This document shows positions 9,970-22,095 of a DNA stretch of 64,000 bases, one piece after another (the stretch's first letter is position 1; every line of letters begins with the position of its first letter). The notes under the pieces were generated by a model that was not told the DNA's origin, made no database searches, and saw only the letters and a program-made list of their open reading frames with translations. A program made the translations under genes and the position numbers. Location: assembly GCA_943842245.1 (NCBI GenBank), contig CALTAJ010000002.1, forward strand, positions 1-64,000, read 5' to 3'. The DNA is from an uncultured Flavobacteriaceae bacterium (GTDB taxonomy: Bacteria; Bacteroidota; Bacteroidia; Flavobacteriales; Flavobacteriaceae).

Positions 9970-11640
9970 ATGTGTGGTATTTTATGTGCCTTTGATTTAA
10001 AACAAAGTAGTGACATTATTCGTCCTCAAGTATTAGAAATGTCAAAAAAGCTTAGACATCGAGGACCAGACTGGAGTGGGATTTATGATACATCTAAAGC
10101 AATATTATCTCATGAACGCTTAGCTATTGTAGATCCAACCTCAGGAAAACAACCATTAATTAGTCCATCCGAAAACCTTGTACTTGCAGCAAATGGAGAG
10201 ATATATAATCACCAGGCTTTGCGCGAGAATTGCGAAAATGATTATGCTTTTAAAACACAGTCTGATTGTGAGGTAATTCTTGCAATGTATGAGAAATATG
10301 GAAAGAATTTTGTTAAAAAAGTTAATGGAATTTTTGCTTTTGCTATTTACGATAAAGATAAAAATGAATACTTTATTGCACGAGACCACATGGGTATTAT
10401 ACCATTATATATGGGATGGGATAAAAATGGGACATTTTATGTAGCTTCTGAATTAAAAGCTTTAGAAGGTGTATGCACTAAAATTGAATTATTTCCACCA
10501 GGTCACTCTCTAAATAGTGGTGATTCAAAACCAGAGAGGTGGTATGAAACCGAATGGGATAATTATGAATCAGTAAAAGATAATTCAACATCAATTGAAA
10601 CCTTGCATGATGCTTTATCAGATGCGGTTCATCGCCAATTGATGAGTGATGTTCCATATGGCGTTTTACTTTCCGGAGGTTTAGATTCATCTATAACCTC
10701 TGCATTAGCTAAAAAATTCGCTGCAAAACGTGTTGAGTCAAATGATACTCAAGCAGCTTGGTGGCCCCAATTGCATTCATTTTCTGTAGGCTTAGAGGGT
10801 TCGCCAGATCTAGCAGCAGCTCAAGAAGTGGCTAAACATATCGGGACTGTACACCACGAGGTTAAATTTACTATCCAAGAAGGTCTAGATGCTATTCGTG
10901 AGGTTATATATCACCTTGAAACTTATGATATCACTACAATTCGGGCTTCTACCCCTATGTATCTAATGGCTCGGGCTATTAAGGCATTAGGGATTAAAAT
11001 GGTTCTCTCAGGAGAAGGAGCCGATGAATTATTTGGCGGATATCTTTATTTTCATAAAGCACCTAATGCCAAAGAATTTCATGAGGAGACCGTTAGAAAG
11101 CTTGATAAATTACATCAGTACGATTGTTTAAGGGCAAATAAGTCACTTGCAGCATGGGGAATTGAAGGGCGCGTACCTTTTTTAGATAAAGAGTTTATTG
11201 AAATTGCTATGCGTGTAAATCCAAAGGACAAAATGATTACTGAAGATCGTATGGAGAAGTGGGTTTTGCGAAAAGCTTTCGAAGATTACTTACCTAATAG
11301 TGTTACTTGGCGTCAAAAAGAACAATTTTCTGATGGTGTTGGATATAGTTGGATAGATAGCCTAAAAGAGCTCGTCGATACTGAAGTATCATATGAACAA
11401 ATGAAAAATGCTCATTTTCGTTTTCCTATACAAACACCACAAAATAAGGAAGAATTTTATTATCGTTCTATTTTTGAATCTCACTTTCCTAGTGATGCTG
11501 CGGCGTTAAGTGTTCCTTCAGTTCCGTCTGTTGCTTGTAGCACCCCAATAGCTCTTGCTTGGGATAAGGCTTTTCAAAATCAAAATGATCCTAGCGGAAG
11601 AGCTGTGTCAAATGTCCATGAAAAAAGTTATAAAGATTAA
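9970..11640 (+). CDS. asnB: asparagine synthase B (glutamine-hydrolysing)
   Basis: A 556-residue enzyme that makes asparagine from aspartate, glutamine and ATP in the cytoplasm. The N-terminal class II glutaminase starts MCGI with the nucleophile Cys2 and contains RHRGPDWSG and ANGEIYNH. The synthetase domain has the PPi-loop SGGLDSS (about 235-241) and the LSGEGADELFGGY motif. Length and architecture match E. coli AsnB. It is monocistronic by spacing. A small palindrome CCCC/GGGG downstream (11725-11741) lacks a T-tract. Confidence 0.97.
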   Translation: MCGILCAFDLKQSSDIIRPQVLEMSKKLRHRGPDWSGIYDTSKAILSHERLAIVDPTSGKQPLISPSENLVLAANGEIYNHQALRENCENDYAFKTQSDCEVILAMYEKYGKNFVKKVNGIFAFAIYDKDKNEYFIARDHMGIIPLYMGWDKNGTFYVASELKALEGVCTKIELFPPGHSLNSGDSKPERWYETEWDNYESVKDNSTSIETLHDALSDAVHRQLMSDVPYGVLLSGGLDSSITSALAKKFAAKRVESNDTQAAWWPQLHSFSVGLEGSPDLAAAQEVAKHIGTVHHEVKFTIQEGLDAIREVIYHLETYDITTIRASTPMYLMARAIKALGIKMVLSGEGADELFGGYLYFHKAPNAKEFHEETVRKLDKLHQYDCLRANKSLAAWGIEGRVPFLDKEFIEIAMRVNPKDKMITEDRMEKWVLRKAFEDYLPNSVTWRQKEQFSDGVGYSWIDSLKELVDTEVSYEQMKNAHFRFPIQTPQNKEEFYYRSIFESHFPSDAAALSVPSVPSVACSTPIALAWDKAFQNQNDPSGRAVSNVHEKSYKD

Positions 11641-11749
11641 TTTTTTTTAAAAAATCATATTCAAAAAACATCTTCTTTTAAACACTTTTGTGTTGATAAC
11701 TTACTCAATATTGACAAGGGTTAAGCCCCTATTTCAAGGGGTAAATAAT

Positions 11750-11757
11750 TATATTTG
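11750..11757 (+). promoter_or_regulatory. -7 element of the gyrB promoter
   Basis: TATATTTG matches TAnnTTTG, 37 bases before the gyrB ATG. A -33 box at correct spacing is not obvious. Confidence 0.5.
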
Positions 11758-11766
11758 GTAGTCTAG

Positions 11767-13734
<1,968 letters not shown>

Positions 13735-13764
13735 TTTTAAGTAAAACAAACTAAATTAATACTA

Positions 13765-14697
13765 ATGAAAGTTACCATTGTTGGGGCTGGCAATGTTGGG
13801 GCCTCTTGTGCAGAATATATAGCACAAAAACAGATTGCAAGTAAGGTCGTTCTTCTTGATATTAAAGAAGGATTTGCAGAGGGAAAAGCTTTAGATTTAT
13901 TTCAAACTGCAACTACTTTAGGCTTTAATACACAAATTACAGGAGTAACTAATGATTACTCTTCTACTTCAGGAAGTGATGTTGTAGTTATCACTTCTGG
14001 AGTCCCCAGAAAGCCTGGGATGACTCGTGAAGAACTAATTGGAATCAATGCTGGGATTGTTCAAAAAGTTTCAGAAAGTATTTTAAATCATTCTCCAAAT
14101 GCTATTATTGTTGTTGTATCAAACCCAATGGATACAATGACATACTTGGCATTAAAATCTACCGGTCTTCCCAAAAATCGTATAATTGGGATGGGAGGAG
14201 CCCTAGATAGTTCACGTTTTAAAACTTACCTTTCACTTGCATTAGAAAAGCCTGCTAATGATATTCAAGGTATGGTGATTGGTGGACATGGTGATACAAC
14301 AATGATTCCATTAACTAGACTAGCCAGTTACAATGGCGGACCAGTTTCACAGTATCTTGATTCTAAATCTCTAGAAAAAGTTGTTTCAGATACTATGGTA
14401 GGGGGAGCAACACTCACTAAACTTTTAGGAACTTCTGCTTGGTATGCACCAGGAGCTTCTGTTGCTTTTTTGGTAGATAGCATTTTAAATGATTACAAGC
14501 GCATGATACCTTGTTCCGTTCTATTAGAAGGTGAGTATGGTCTAAATGATATATGTATAGGAGTTCCTTGTATTATTGGAGCGAATGGTGTCGAATCTAT
14601 AGTAGATATTAAGTTAAACGAAACAGAACAGGCTTTATTGAAAGAAAGTGCTAATAAAGTTCAGATTATGAATGCAGCATTAAACGAAATTCTTTAA
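13765..14697 (+). CDS. mdh: malate dehydrogenase
   Basis: A 310-residue NAD-dependent LDH/MDH-family enzyme oxidising malate to oxaloacetate in the TCA cycle. The Rossmann motif GAGNVGASCAEY is at the N-terminus. The substrate loop RKPGMTREEL carries the two arginines typical of malate enzymes rather than lactate dehydrogenases. VVSNPMD and the catalytic His in GGHGDT are present. It starts 30 bases after gyrB and may be co-transcribed with it. Confidence 0.95.
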   Translation: MKVTIVGAGNVGASCAEYIAQKQIASKVVLLDIKEGFAEGKALDLFQTATTLGFNTQITGVTNDYSSTSGSDVVVITSGVPRKPGMTREELIGINAGIVQKVSESILNHSPNAIIVVVSNPMDTMTYLALKSTGLPKNRIIGMGGALDSSRFKTYLSLALEKPANDIQGMVIGGHGDTTMIPLTRLASYNGGPVSQYLDSKSLEKVVSDTMVGGATLTKLLGTSAWYAPGASVAFLVDSILNDYKRMIPCSVLLEGEYGLNDICIGVPCIIGANGVESIVDIKLNETEQALLKESANKVQIMNAALNEIL

Positions 14698-14736
14698 ATA
14701 AGCAATCTCCAAAAGAACATTATTCTCTATTAAGAG

Positions 14737-14767
14737 TTGTCAAATCATAGGTTTAATACTATATTTG
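14737..14767 (+). promoter_or_regulatory. Bacteroidota-type promoter of secDF
   Basis: TTG at 14737-14739 and TATATTTG at 14760-14767 are 20 bases apart, a good -33/-7 pair, 31 bases before the secDF start. Confidence 0.65.
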
Positions 14768-14798
14768 CTCGCCTTAATAAAGGTTTAATTTTATTATA

Positions 14799-17759
14799 AT
14801 GCAAAACAATTCTTTGATAAGAGTTTTTGGTGTTTTATTTGCAATTGTAAGTATTTACCAACTCTCTTTTACGTTCATTACCAGTAATGTAGAAAAACAA
14901 GCTTCTAGATATGCAAGTCAGATTGTTTCTGAGGATGAAAATAATTACCTAGAAGTAAGAGATAAAAAGGCCAATGCTTATTTAGATTCGATTGGAAATA
15001 ATCCTATATATGGTTTTACTTCATACAATGATGCTAAAGAAAAAGAGCTCAATAAAGGGCTTGACCTAAAAGGAGGGATAAATGTAATTCTTCAAATATC
15101 CATTCGAGATATTTTGAGTGGATTAACTGAAAACACCAAAAACCCTCAATTTAATGAAGCATTAGATCTAGCTGATCAACTTCAAAAATCTTCTGATGAG
15201 CCATATATTGAATCTTTCTTTGAAGCCTTCGATCAAATAAAAAGTGGAGAGAAATTGGCTTCGCCTGGTATTTTTGCAAACAGAACACTAAGTGATGAGA
15301 TTAATTTTGAAATGAGTGATCAAGAAACTCAAGTAGTAGTTCGAAGAAAGATTGATGAATCTATAGTGTCAGCGTTTGAAGTATTAAGAAAGCGAATTGA
15401 TAAGTTTGGAGTAACCCAACCAAACATTCAGCGTTTAGGAACCTCAGGAAGAATTTTAGTTGAATTACCGGGTGCAAAAGATGTAGATCGAGTTCAAAAC
15501 CTACTTCAGAGTACAGCTCAGTTGGAGTTTTGGGAGACTTATAAAAATGATCAACTCGTTAGTTTTCTTGTTGAAGCAAATTCACTTTTGAGTTCAAAAT
15601 CTGAACAACTACTTGATGGAAATACTGAAAAAGATATCAGTTCAGAAATTGATGATCTTTTAGCAGATGTAGCTACTCAAGATTCAATTGCAATTACTAG
15701 TAATCCAATTTTAGATCGTATTTTAGGTCAAGGCTTTCAAGGAGGGCCAGTTTTAGCGCAATTTGCAGCAAGAGACAGTGATTTAATAATGAGTTATTTA
15801 GATCAACCTGAGATTCGTAAGTTATTGCCTTCAGAATACAGATATACTAGATTTGTTTGGGGTAAACCAACAGCAGAAGGAAATATTGTAGAGCTCTATG
15901 CATTAAAATCAAATCGTGATAATTTAGCTCCTTTGAGTGGAGGTGTTGTTGTTGACGCTTTACAAACTTTTGATCAACTTGGAAATCCAGCAGTTTCTAT
16001 GCAAATGGATTCAAGAGGTGCGCGAATATGGGAAAATATGACTGGAAAAGCATTTAAAGATGCTAGTAATATTGCAATTGTATTAGACAATATTGTTTAT
16101 TCTGCACCAGGTGTTTCAAGTGGAGCTATCTCAGGTGGACGTTCTGAGATTACAGGAAACTTTACTTTGAATGAAGGTATTGACTTAGCAAATGTTTTAA
16201 GAGCAGGAAAACTTCCTGCTTCGGCTGAAATTATTCAATCTGAAATAGTTGGACCTTCACTTGGTAAAGAAGCTATAGAGGCAGGTATATATTCGTTTTT
16301 AATTGCATTAACCATCGTATTGCTTTGGATGATTTTTTACTACGGGAGCTCTGGGTTTTTTGCAGATATAGCCTTATTATTAAACATTTTATTAATCTTC
16401 GGAATACTAGCTGGATTAGGAGCAGTTCTTACTTTACCAGGTATTGCAGGAATTGTACTAACTATCGGTATCTCTGTAGACGCTAATGTATTGATATTTG
16501 AACGTGTCAGAGAAGAACTCAATAAGGGTAAAGGAATTCGTAAAGCAATAGCTGATGGATTTAATAACGCTCTCTCTTCAATTTTAGATGCCAATATTAC
16601 TACAGGTCTTACAGCACTAATTTTATTTATTTTTGGAACAGGACCTATTAAGGGATTTGCAACTACTTTATTGATTGGAATAGGAACTTCATTATTTACA
16701 GCGATATTTATTACTCGTATTCTTGTAGATTCAAGAAATGAAAAAGGAAAAGGAGTTTCTTTTTCAACAAAATCAACCAAAGGATTCCTCTCAGATATAA
16801 GTATAAGATTTTTACAAAAAAGAAAAGTTGCTTATATAATTTCTTCGATATTAATTTTGATAAGTTTAACCTCACTAGGGTTTAGAGGCCTCAATCAAGG
16901 TGTTGATTTTGTGGGGGGAAGGTCTTATACTGTTCGTTTTGAAAAAGCTGTAAATCCAACTGAAATTAGCTCTTTGTTAACCAATGAGTTTGGTAGCGTT
17001 GAAGTTAAAACTTTTGGAGAGGAAAATCAGCTGAAAATTACTACAAAATATAAGGTGGATATTGAAGGTATTGAAGTTGACGAAGAAATCCAAAATAAAC
17101 TATTTACTTCACTTTCGTCTTATCTACCAAATGGAATTTCGTATGATGATTTTGTGAAAGGAAGCTCTGAAAAATCTATAGGAATTATGTCTTCTATAAA
17201 GGTTGGACCTACTATTGCGGACGATATTAAAAAGAATTCATTCCTAGCAGTTATAGGTTCTTTAATTGTTGTATTCCTTTATATTTTGTTACGCTTTCAA
17301 AAGTGGCAATTTTCTTTAGGTGCTGTAGCTGCTGTTTTTCATGATGTATTAATTGTACTTGGAATTTTCTCTATCACTTACACCTTTATGCCTTTCAGTA
17401 TGGAAATCAATCAAGCATTTATCGCTGCCATATTAACTGTAATAGGATATTCCTTGAATGATACGGTGGTCGTTTTCGATAGAATTAGAGAATTTGTTAA
17501 TGAGCATACCAAACTGGAGTTTAATAGTACTGTAAACAGTGCACTTAATAGCACTTTAAGTAGAACATTAAACACATCATTAACAACTCTGCTTGTACTT
17601 TTATCTATATTCATTTTTGGTGGTGAATCGATTAGAGGTTTCATGTTCGCTCTAATAGTAGGCGTTATTGTAGGTACTTATTCATCAGTATTTATTGCAA
17701 CGCCAGTCATGTATGATACACAAAGAAAAGAATCCTCTGTTAGAATAAGTAAGGAATAA
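14799..17759 (+). CDS. secDF: fused SecD-SecF protein translocase subunit
   Basis: A 986-residue inner-membrane protein joining SecD and SecF, which use the proton gradient to pull exported proteins through SecYEG. The SecD half has an N-terminal TM, the DLKGGINVILQ motif, a large periplasmic P1 domain and five clustered TMs with SVDANVLIFERVREEL. The SecF half repeats this plan with DFVGGRSYTVRF and YSLNDTVVVFDRIREF. SecDF fusions are normal in Bacteroidota. It has its own promoter. Confidence 0.95.
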   Translation: MQNNSLIRVFGVLFAIVSIYQLSFTFITSNVEKQASRYASQIVSEDENNYLEVRDKKANAYLDSIGNNPIYGFTSYNDAKEKELNKGLDLKGGINVILQISIRDILSGLTENTKNPQFNEALDLADQLQKSSDEPYIESFFEAFDQIKSGEKLASPGIFANRTLSDEINFEMSDQETQVVVRRKIDESIVSAFEVLRKRIDKFGVTQPNIQRLGTSGRILVELPGAKDVDRVQNLLQSTAQLEFWETYKNDQLVSFLVEANSLLSSKSEQLLDGNTEKDISSEIDDLLADVATQDSIAITSNPILDRILGQGFQGGPVLAQFAARDSDLIMSYLDQPEIRKLLPSEYRYTRFVWGKPTAEGNIVELYALKSNRDNLAPLSGGVVVDALQTFDQLGNPAVSMQMDSRGARIWENMTGKAFKDASNIAIVLDNIVYSAPGVSSGAISGGRSEITGNFTLNEGIDLANVLRAGKLPASAEIIQSEIVGPSLGKEAIEAGIYSFLIALTIVLLWMIFYYGSSGFFADIALLLNILLIFGILAGLGAVLTLPGIAGIVLTIGISVDANVLIFERVREELNKGKGIRKAIADGFNNALSSILDANITTGLTALILFIFGTGPIKGFATTLLIGIGTSLFTAIFITRILVDSRNEKGKGVSFSTKSTKGFLSDISIRFLQKRKVAYIISSILILISLTSLGFRGLNQGVDFVGGRSYTVRFEKAVNPTEISSLLTNEFGSVEVKTFGEENQLKITTKYKVDIEGIEVDEEIQNKLFTSLSSYLPNGISYDDFVKGSSEKSIGIMSSIKVGPTIADDIKKNSFLAVIGSLIVVFLYILLRFQKWQFSLGAVAAVFHDVLIVLGIFSITYTFMPFSMEINQAFIAAILTVIGYSLNDTVVVFDRIREFVNEHTKLEFNSTVNSALNSTLSRTLNTSLTTLLVLLSIFIFGGESIRGFMFALIVGVIVGTYSSVFIATPVMYDTQRKESSVRISKE

Positions 17760-17875
17760 GGAAAATAAAGTGAATAAATTGAATTTAATTTTCTTTCAAT
17801 TTTATTAAGCTTATGTTTATAAATCTAAAGAAACATTGTTTACATTATACTTAATTTTTTCAATCAAAATTTAAA

Positions 17876-18697
17876 TTAAGCTATTTTCCGTTTTTTAAAC
17901 ATGAAGTAACCGCCCAAGAGAATAAATGGAATACTTAGCCATTGTCCAGTAGAAAATAAAGGTAAAAATTCTTCTAAGCCCCCCTGACTTTCTTTTATGA
18001 ATTCGATGAAAAAACGAATTATAAACATTCCACTAAAAAATAATCCAATAAGGTACCCCTCTTCATTTCTCTTTTTAGTTTTATATACTTTTCTAAGAAT
18101 AAAAAAGAGTAATAGATAACCAAAAGCTTCATAAAGTTGTGCTGGGTGTCTTGGGAGATTCTCTCCACGATTTAAAAAAACTACACCAAAGTTAGAATGA
18201 CTGTATCGCCCAACAATTTCGGAATTAAAAAAGTTACCTAAGCGCACAAAACTAGCTCCAATTATTACAGGTACTGTAACTCGGTCTAAAAGCCATAAAA
18301 TGGATTTTTCTTTAAACTTTAATTTATACAAATACAAACCAATTAAAGTCCCTATTACAGCTCCATGGCTAGCTAAACCTCTAAACCCAGTAAATATATA
18401 TCCATTGGGTGTATCTCTAATAGGTAATAAAATTTCTAATAGATGATTTTGGTAATAATCCCAACTATAAAAGAAAACATCACCTAAACGAGCACCAAGA
18501 AGAATTGATAAAACCATATACACAAAAAGAGATTCCAAGTAATCCAAGGAGATTTTTTCTTCAATAAATATTTTTTTCATGATATAATATCCAAGCCCAA
18601 AAGCAATAATGAACATAAGACTGTAATAGTGAATACCAAAACTTCCAATTTTAAAAAGTGTTTCGCTTGGTGCCCAATCAATTTTTGTAAAGTACAT
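17876..18697 (-). CDS. lgt: prolipoprotein diacylglyceryl transferase
   Basis: A 273-residue, seven-TM enzyme that attaches diacylglycerol to the lipobox cysteine of prolipoproteins, the first step of lipoprotein maturation. Motifs include GIHYYSLMF in the first TM region, RGLASHGA, RLGNFFNSEIVG and HPAQLYEA. The ATG at 18697 (MYFTKIDW) is preferred: a longer in-frame start at 18778 would run into yidD and adds a non-conserved segment. It belongs to the minus-strand group cysS-yidD-lgt, and several lipoproteins of this window depend on it. Confidence 0.95.
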   Translation of the reverse strand: MYFTKIDWAPSETLFKIGSFGIHYYSLMFIIAFGLGYYIMKKIFIEEKISLDYLESLFVYMVLSILLGARLGDVFFYSWDYYQNHLLEILLPIRDTPNGYIFTGFRGLASHGAVIGTLIGLYLYKLKFKEKSILWLLDRVTVPVIIGASFVRLGNFFNSEIVGRYSHSNFGVVFLNRGENLPRHPAQLYEAFGYLLLFFILRKVYKTKKRNEEGYLIGLFFSGMFIIRFFIEFIKESQGGLEEFLPLFSTGQWLSIPFILLGGYFMFKKRKIA

Positions 18698-18755
18698 TTT
18701 ATATGTTTTTAATCCAGTAAATGTAATTAAAATAGCAGGGAAACAGAACAATTCA

Positions 18756-18977
18756 TTATGGAATTGGGTCAGAACCAAATCCTCCCCAAGGATGACATCT
18801 TAAGATACGCTTTAGGGCTAATAGGCCTCCTTTAAATAAGCCATATTTAGTTAGAGCGTCTAATGCATATTGTGAGCAAGTAGGTTGGTACCTGCATGTA
18901 GCAGGAAGCAATGGCGATATAAAATTTCTATAAATTTTAATTAAAAATATAAATGGTAATATTAAAATTTTTTTCAA
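18756..18977 (-). CDS. yidD: membrane protein insertion efficiency factor YidD
   Basis: A 73-residue protein with an N-terminal hydrophobic/amphipathic helix, the cysteine-containing core [15 protein letters not shown] and the C-terminal [12 protein letters not shown] motif, all hallmarks of YidD. It aids YidC-dependent insertion of inner-membrane proteins. It lies 8 bases downstream of cysS, in the same transcription unit. Confidence 0.95.
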   Translation of the reverse strand: MKKILILPFIFLIKIYRNFISPLLPATCRYQPTCSQYALDALTKYGLFKGGLLALKRILRCHPWGGFGSDPIP

Positions 18978-18985
18978 AAAATATT

Positions 18986-20464
18986 TTATTTTATTTTAAA
19001 GGAGCTTCCTTTTGGGGCATCATTGATTTGTATATTAAGCTTTGCAAGAGCATCTCGAATAAGATCAGAGGTTTCGAAATCCTTGGAATTCCTTGCTTTA
19101 TCTCTGATTTCTGATAATAAATCAAGTGTTCCCTGAAGTTTAATATTTTCAGATAGTTTTATACTTTTCTCATCACTTTTTAGTCCTAAAACATCATTGA
19201 AAAATTCATTCATAATTTGTTTTAATTCTTCTAAATCTTTAGTACTAATTTCTTGTTTATTATTTGCAGTTGCATTTATGTATTTAACAGCATCAAATAG
19301 GTAACCAATAAGTATAGGGCTATTAAAATCATCGTTCATAGCACCATAGCATTTTTCTTTCCAGGCTTTTAAATCAAATTCACTTGTTATAGATGAAGCA
19401 ACCAGATTATCTAATGTTTTAATCCCTTCTACTAATCTATTAAAACCTTTTTCAGAAGCTTCAAGTGCTATTTCACTGATGTCAACAATACTTCGATAGT
19501 GAGCTTGTAACATAAAAAATCGAACAACCATAGGGGAAAAGGCTTTCTTAAACACTTTGTTTTCTCCGCTAAACATCTGGTCGGGTAAAATATTATTACC
19601 TGTAGATTTAGCCATTTTTTTTCCATTAAGAGTTAACATATTGGCATGTAGCCAGTAATTTACAGGAGATTTTTTGTAAACAGATTCAGCTTGAGCTATT
19701 TCACATTCATGATGAGGAAATTTTAAATCCATTCCACCGCCATGAATATCAAACTGAGAACCCAAATATTTCTGACTCATTGCAGTACATTCTAAATGCC
19801 ATCCAGGAAAACCTTCACCCCAAGGAGACGGCCAGTGCATTATGTGCTCTGGTTCTGCTTTCTTCCATAATGCAAAATCTTGTGGATTTTTTTTGTCAAT
19901 TTGACCTTCTAAACTACGCGTGTTATGAATTAATTCTTCTATTAATCGTCCACTAAGTTTACCATAGGGAGTCTTTTTATTAAATTTAATTATATCAAAA
20001 TAGACAGATCCATTAACTTCATAAGCATCACCTTGATTAATGATTTTTTTAATTAATTCAATTTGTTCAACTATATGTCCAGTTGCTGTAGGTTCAATAC
20101 TAGGGGGAAGAGCATTAAATCTTGTCATAGTATCTCTAAAGTCTAAAGTATACCGTTGAACCACTTCCATGGGCTCTATAGATTCAAGACGTGCTTTTTT
20201 TGCAATTCGATCTTCGCCGTAATCAGAATCATTTTCTAGATGGCCAACATCAGTGATATTTCTAACATATCGGACTTTATATCCTAAATGTTGAAGGTAT
20301 CGGAAAATTAAATCAAAAGAAATAAAAGTTCTGCAATTCCCAAGATGAACATTACTGTATACAGTCGGCCCACAAACATACATACCAACTTTATTAGGTA
20401 AAATTGACTTAAAAGTTTCCTTTTTACTTGTTAATGAGTTAAATACGACTAGGGAGCTATTCAT
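18986..20464 (-). CDS. cysS: cysteinyl-tRNA synthetase
   Basis: A 492-residue class I aminoacyl-tRNA synthetase. The HIGH-type signature is VHLGN following the zinc cysteine in YVCGPTVY; the KMSKS-type loop is [17 protein letters not shown] and [17 protein letters not shown] supply the other zinc ligands. Length is normal. It leads the cysS-yidD-lgt group on the minus strand. Confidence 0.97.
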   Translation of the reverse strand: MNSSLVVFNSLTSKKETFKSILPNKVGMYVCGPTVYSNVHLGNCRTFISFDLIFRYLQHLGYKVRYVRNITDVGHLENDSDYGEDRIAKKARLESIEPMEVVQRYTLDFRDTMTRFNALPPSIEPTATGHIVEQIELIKKIINQGDAYEVNGSVYFDIIKFNKKTPYGKLSGRLIEELIHNTRSLEGQIDKKNPQDFALWKKAEPEHIMHWPSPWGEGFPGWHLECTAMSQKYLGSQFDIHGGGMDLKFPHHECEIAQAESVYKKSPVNYWLHANMLTLNGKKMAKSTGNNILPDQMFSGENKVFKKAFSPMVVRFFMLQAHYRSIVDISEIALEASEKGFNRLVEGIKTLDNLVASSITSEFDLKAWKEKCYGAMNDDFNSPILIGYLFDAVKYINATANNKQEISTKDLEELKQIMNEFFNDVLGLKSDEKSIKLSENIKLQGTLDLLSEIRDKARNSKDFETSDLIRDALAKLNIQINDAPKGSSFKIK

Positions 20465-20560
20465 TAGGATTATTAAAAATATTTTTTTTTGTTTTCATAA
20501 ACCTATAAGATCAGTACAAATATAATTATTTTAGTAAGGATAACATTGGCTAGTTTGACA

Positions 20561-22072
20561 TCAAAGTTTAAAATTATAGCTTAGAGTAATCTGAGTTAAA
20601 TTTTCTTTGATTTGATAGGGTGAATTTAAGCCCTTAGCAAAAAGAACAAAATCTTTATTTTTTTCAAACTTTATCAAAGAAAGATTTAGATTACTAGCTC
20701 CAAAGTCGAAGCCAATTCCTAAAGTTACAGCTTGATCTTCATTTATATTTGTATCTTGATTTTTTGTTTGGTAATAGTATCCAGCTCTAAAACTGATGTC
20801 TTTAAATCGATATTCTCCTCCTATCTTTAAAGTATTTATTGGATTTAGTGTTTTACTTACTTCAGTATTTACACTATTTAAGTACTCACTTGTGTCATTC
20901 TGGCTAAGATAACTATTAGATAAGTTTTGAGAACTATAGTCAATTGAGATGAGTCCTGACATATTAAAAACATAAGCAAAACTTAGACTAGTTTTTGATG
21001 GAATTTTAAGACGATAAGGTGAATAAGAGTTCGTGATTTCTGGATCAATAATTTCCTGAATTTCAAGGTCGTCCTCAAATCTATATGCACTTAATTTCTG
21101 TTGGGTTTCATCCTTAATATCAATCCATTGAGGACTATCATAGGTTGCACCTATTCGTATGTTTTTTAATTTTAAAATTCCACCGAATTGGATAGAGAAA
21201 CCATCTCCATAACTGATTAAATCATTATCGAAATTAACATTATATATAAATGAATCTATATCTTGATCATACTCAAAAAAATCTTGATTATTTCTAAATT
21301 CTAGTTTATGACTATTGAGATTTACTCCAATGTGAAGTATATTTTGGTACAATGCACTAAAATTAAAACTTGTCTTTCTGTGAAATCCACTGTTTATTAT
21401 ATCTAAATTATTACGATATTTATTAGAAGATACATTTGAGATATAAGATTTTTCTAAATCATTTGGGCTAAGTGGATCAATTATATAGGATTGATAACCC
21501 AAAAAAGCCTGCTGTGCACCAAAACCAATTTCATCTCCCAAATAACGATAAATATCTGAAATTGTTTCATCATCATAAAGTTGTATATCTTCAAATGCGA
21601 TTCCGTTAGCGTAATACAAAAAATAATCTGCTATACTTGTTTTATTAATACCGCTTAGTGAAGTTTGATTATCAAAATTTGTCATACGATTTACATTAAT
21701 TGCAGCGCTTATTCGAGACCATGGATTTTCTTCATTGGTATTGTTAAAAACAAACACAGCACCCAATTGATCGAAATAAAAAGCTTCTTCGTTTAAAGAT
21801 GTAAATTCTCCGTAATATTTACTCTCATTTTCACGTGCTTGAAAATTTAATGATCCACCTATTTCAGTATTTAAAAATACAGAAGAGGCAGCAGGGTTAT
21901 TTGAAATTGCTGTAAGATCACCTCCTAAAGCTCCAAATGCCCCTGCCATGGCTGTGTACCGAGCAGAACCATTTAAAGATGTTTGTGTTAAATATGTTAT
22001 ATCATTTAAAGTTTGTGAAACTAAAAATTGAGACATAATAAGCACTGTGCCTAAATAAAATAAGGAACGCAT
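20561..22072 (-). CDS. OmpP1/FadL/TodX-family outer-membrane protein
   Basis: A 503-residue protein with a signal peptide (cleavage near SQT), the family's N-terminal GSARYTAMAGAFGALGGDLTAISNNPAA segment (glycine-rich hatch followed by the conserved NPAA) and a beta-rich remainder ending in LSYNFKL. FadL-family barrels carry hydrophobic compounds across the outer membrane; the flavobacterial members have no proven substrate. It starts just downstream of the lipoprotein gene at 22096-23472 and probably shares its transcript. Confidence 0.85.
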   Translation of the reverse strand: MRSLFYLGTVLIMSQFLVSQTLNDITYLTQTSLNGSARYTAMAGAFGALGGDLTAISNNPAASSVFLNTEIGGSLNFQARENESKYYGEFTSLNEEAFYFDQLGAVFVFNNTNEENPWSRISAAINVNRMTNFDNQTSLSGINKTSIADYFLYYANGIAFEDIQLYDDETISDIYRYLGDEIGFGAQQAFLGYQSYIIDPLSPNDLEKSYISNVSSNKYRNNLDIINSGFHRKTSFNFSALYQNILHIGVNLNSHKLEFRNNQDFFEYDQDIDSFIYNVNFDNDLISYGDGFSIQFGGILKLKNIRIGATYDSPQWIDIKDETQQKLSAYRFEDDLEIQEIIDPEITNSYSPYRLKIPSKTSLSFAYVFNMSGLISIDYSSQNLSNSYLSQNDTSEYLNSVNTEVSKTLNPINTLKIGGEYRFKDISFRAGYYYQTKNQDTNINEDQAVTLGIGFDFGASNLNLSLIKFEKNKDFVLFAKGLNSPYQIKENLTQITLSYNFKL

Positions 22073-22095
22073 TAGTTTAAAATTTTAAATTACGC

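Noticed and set aside
11725-11741. CCCC/GGGG palindrome between asnB and gyrB as a terminator
   Set aside because: No T-tract follows in either direction; it could be a weak hairpin only.
16340-16780. Minus-strand 146-codon frame opposite secDF
   Set aside because: Shadow of the SecD membrane region; hydrophobic-codon antisense gives long open frames.
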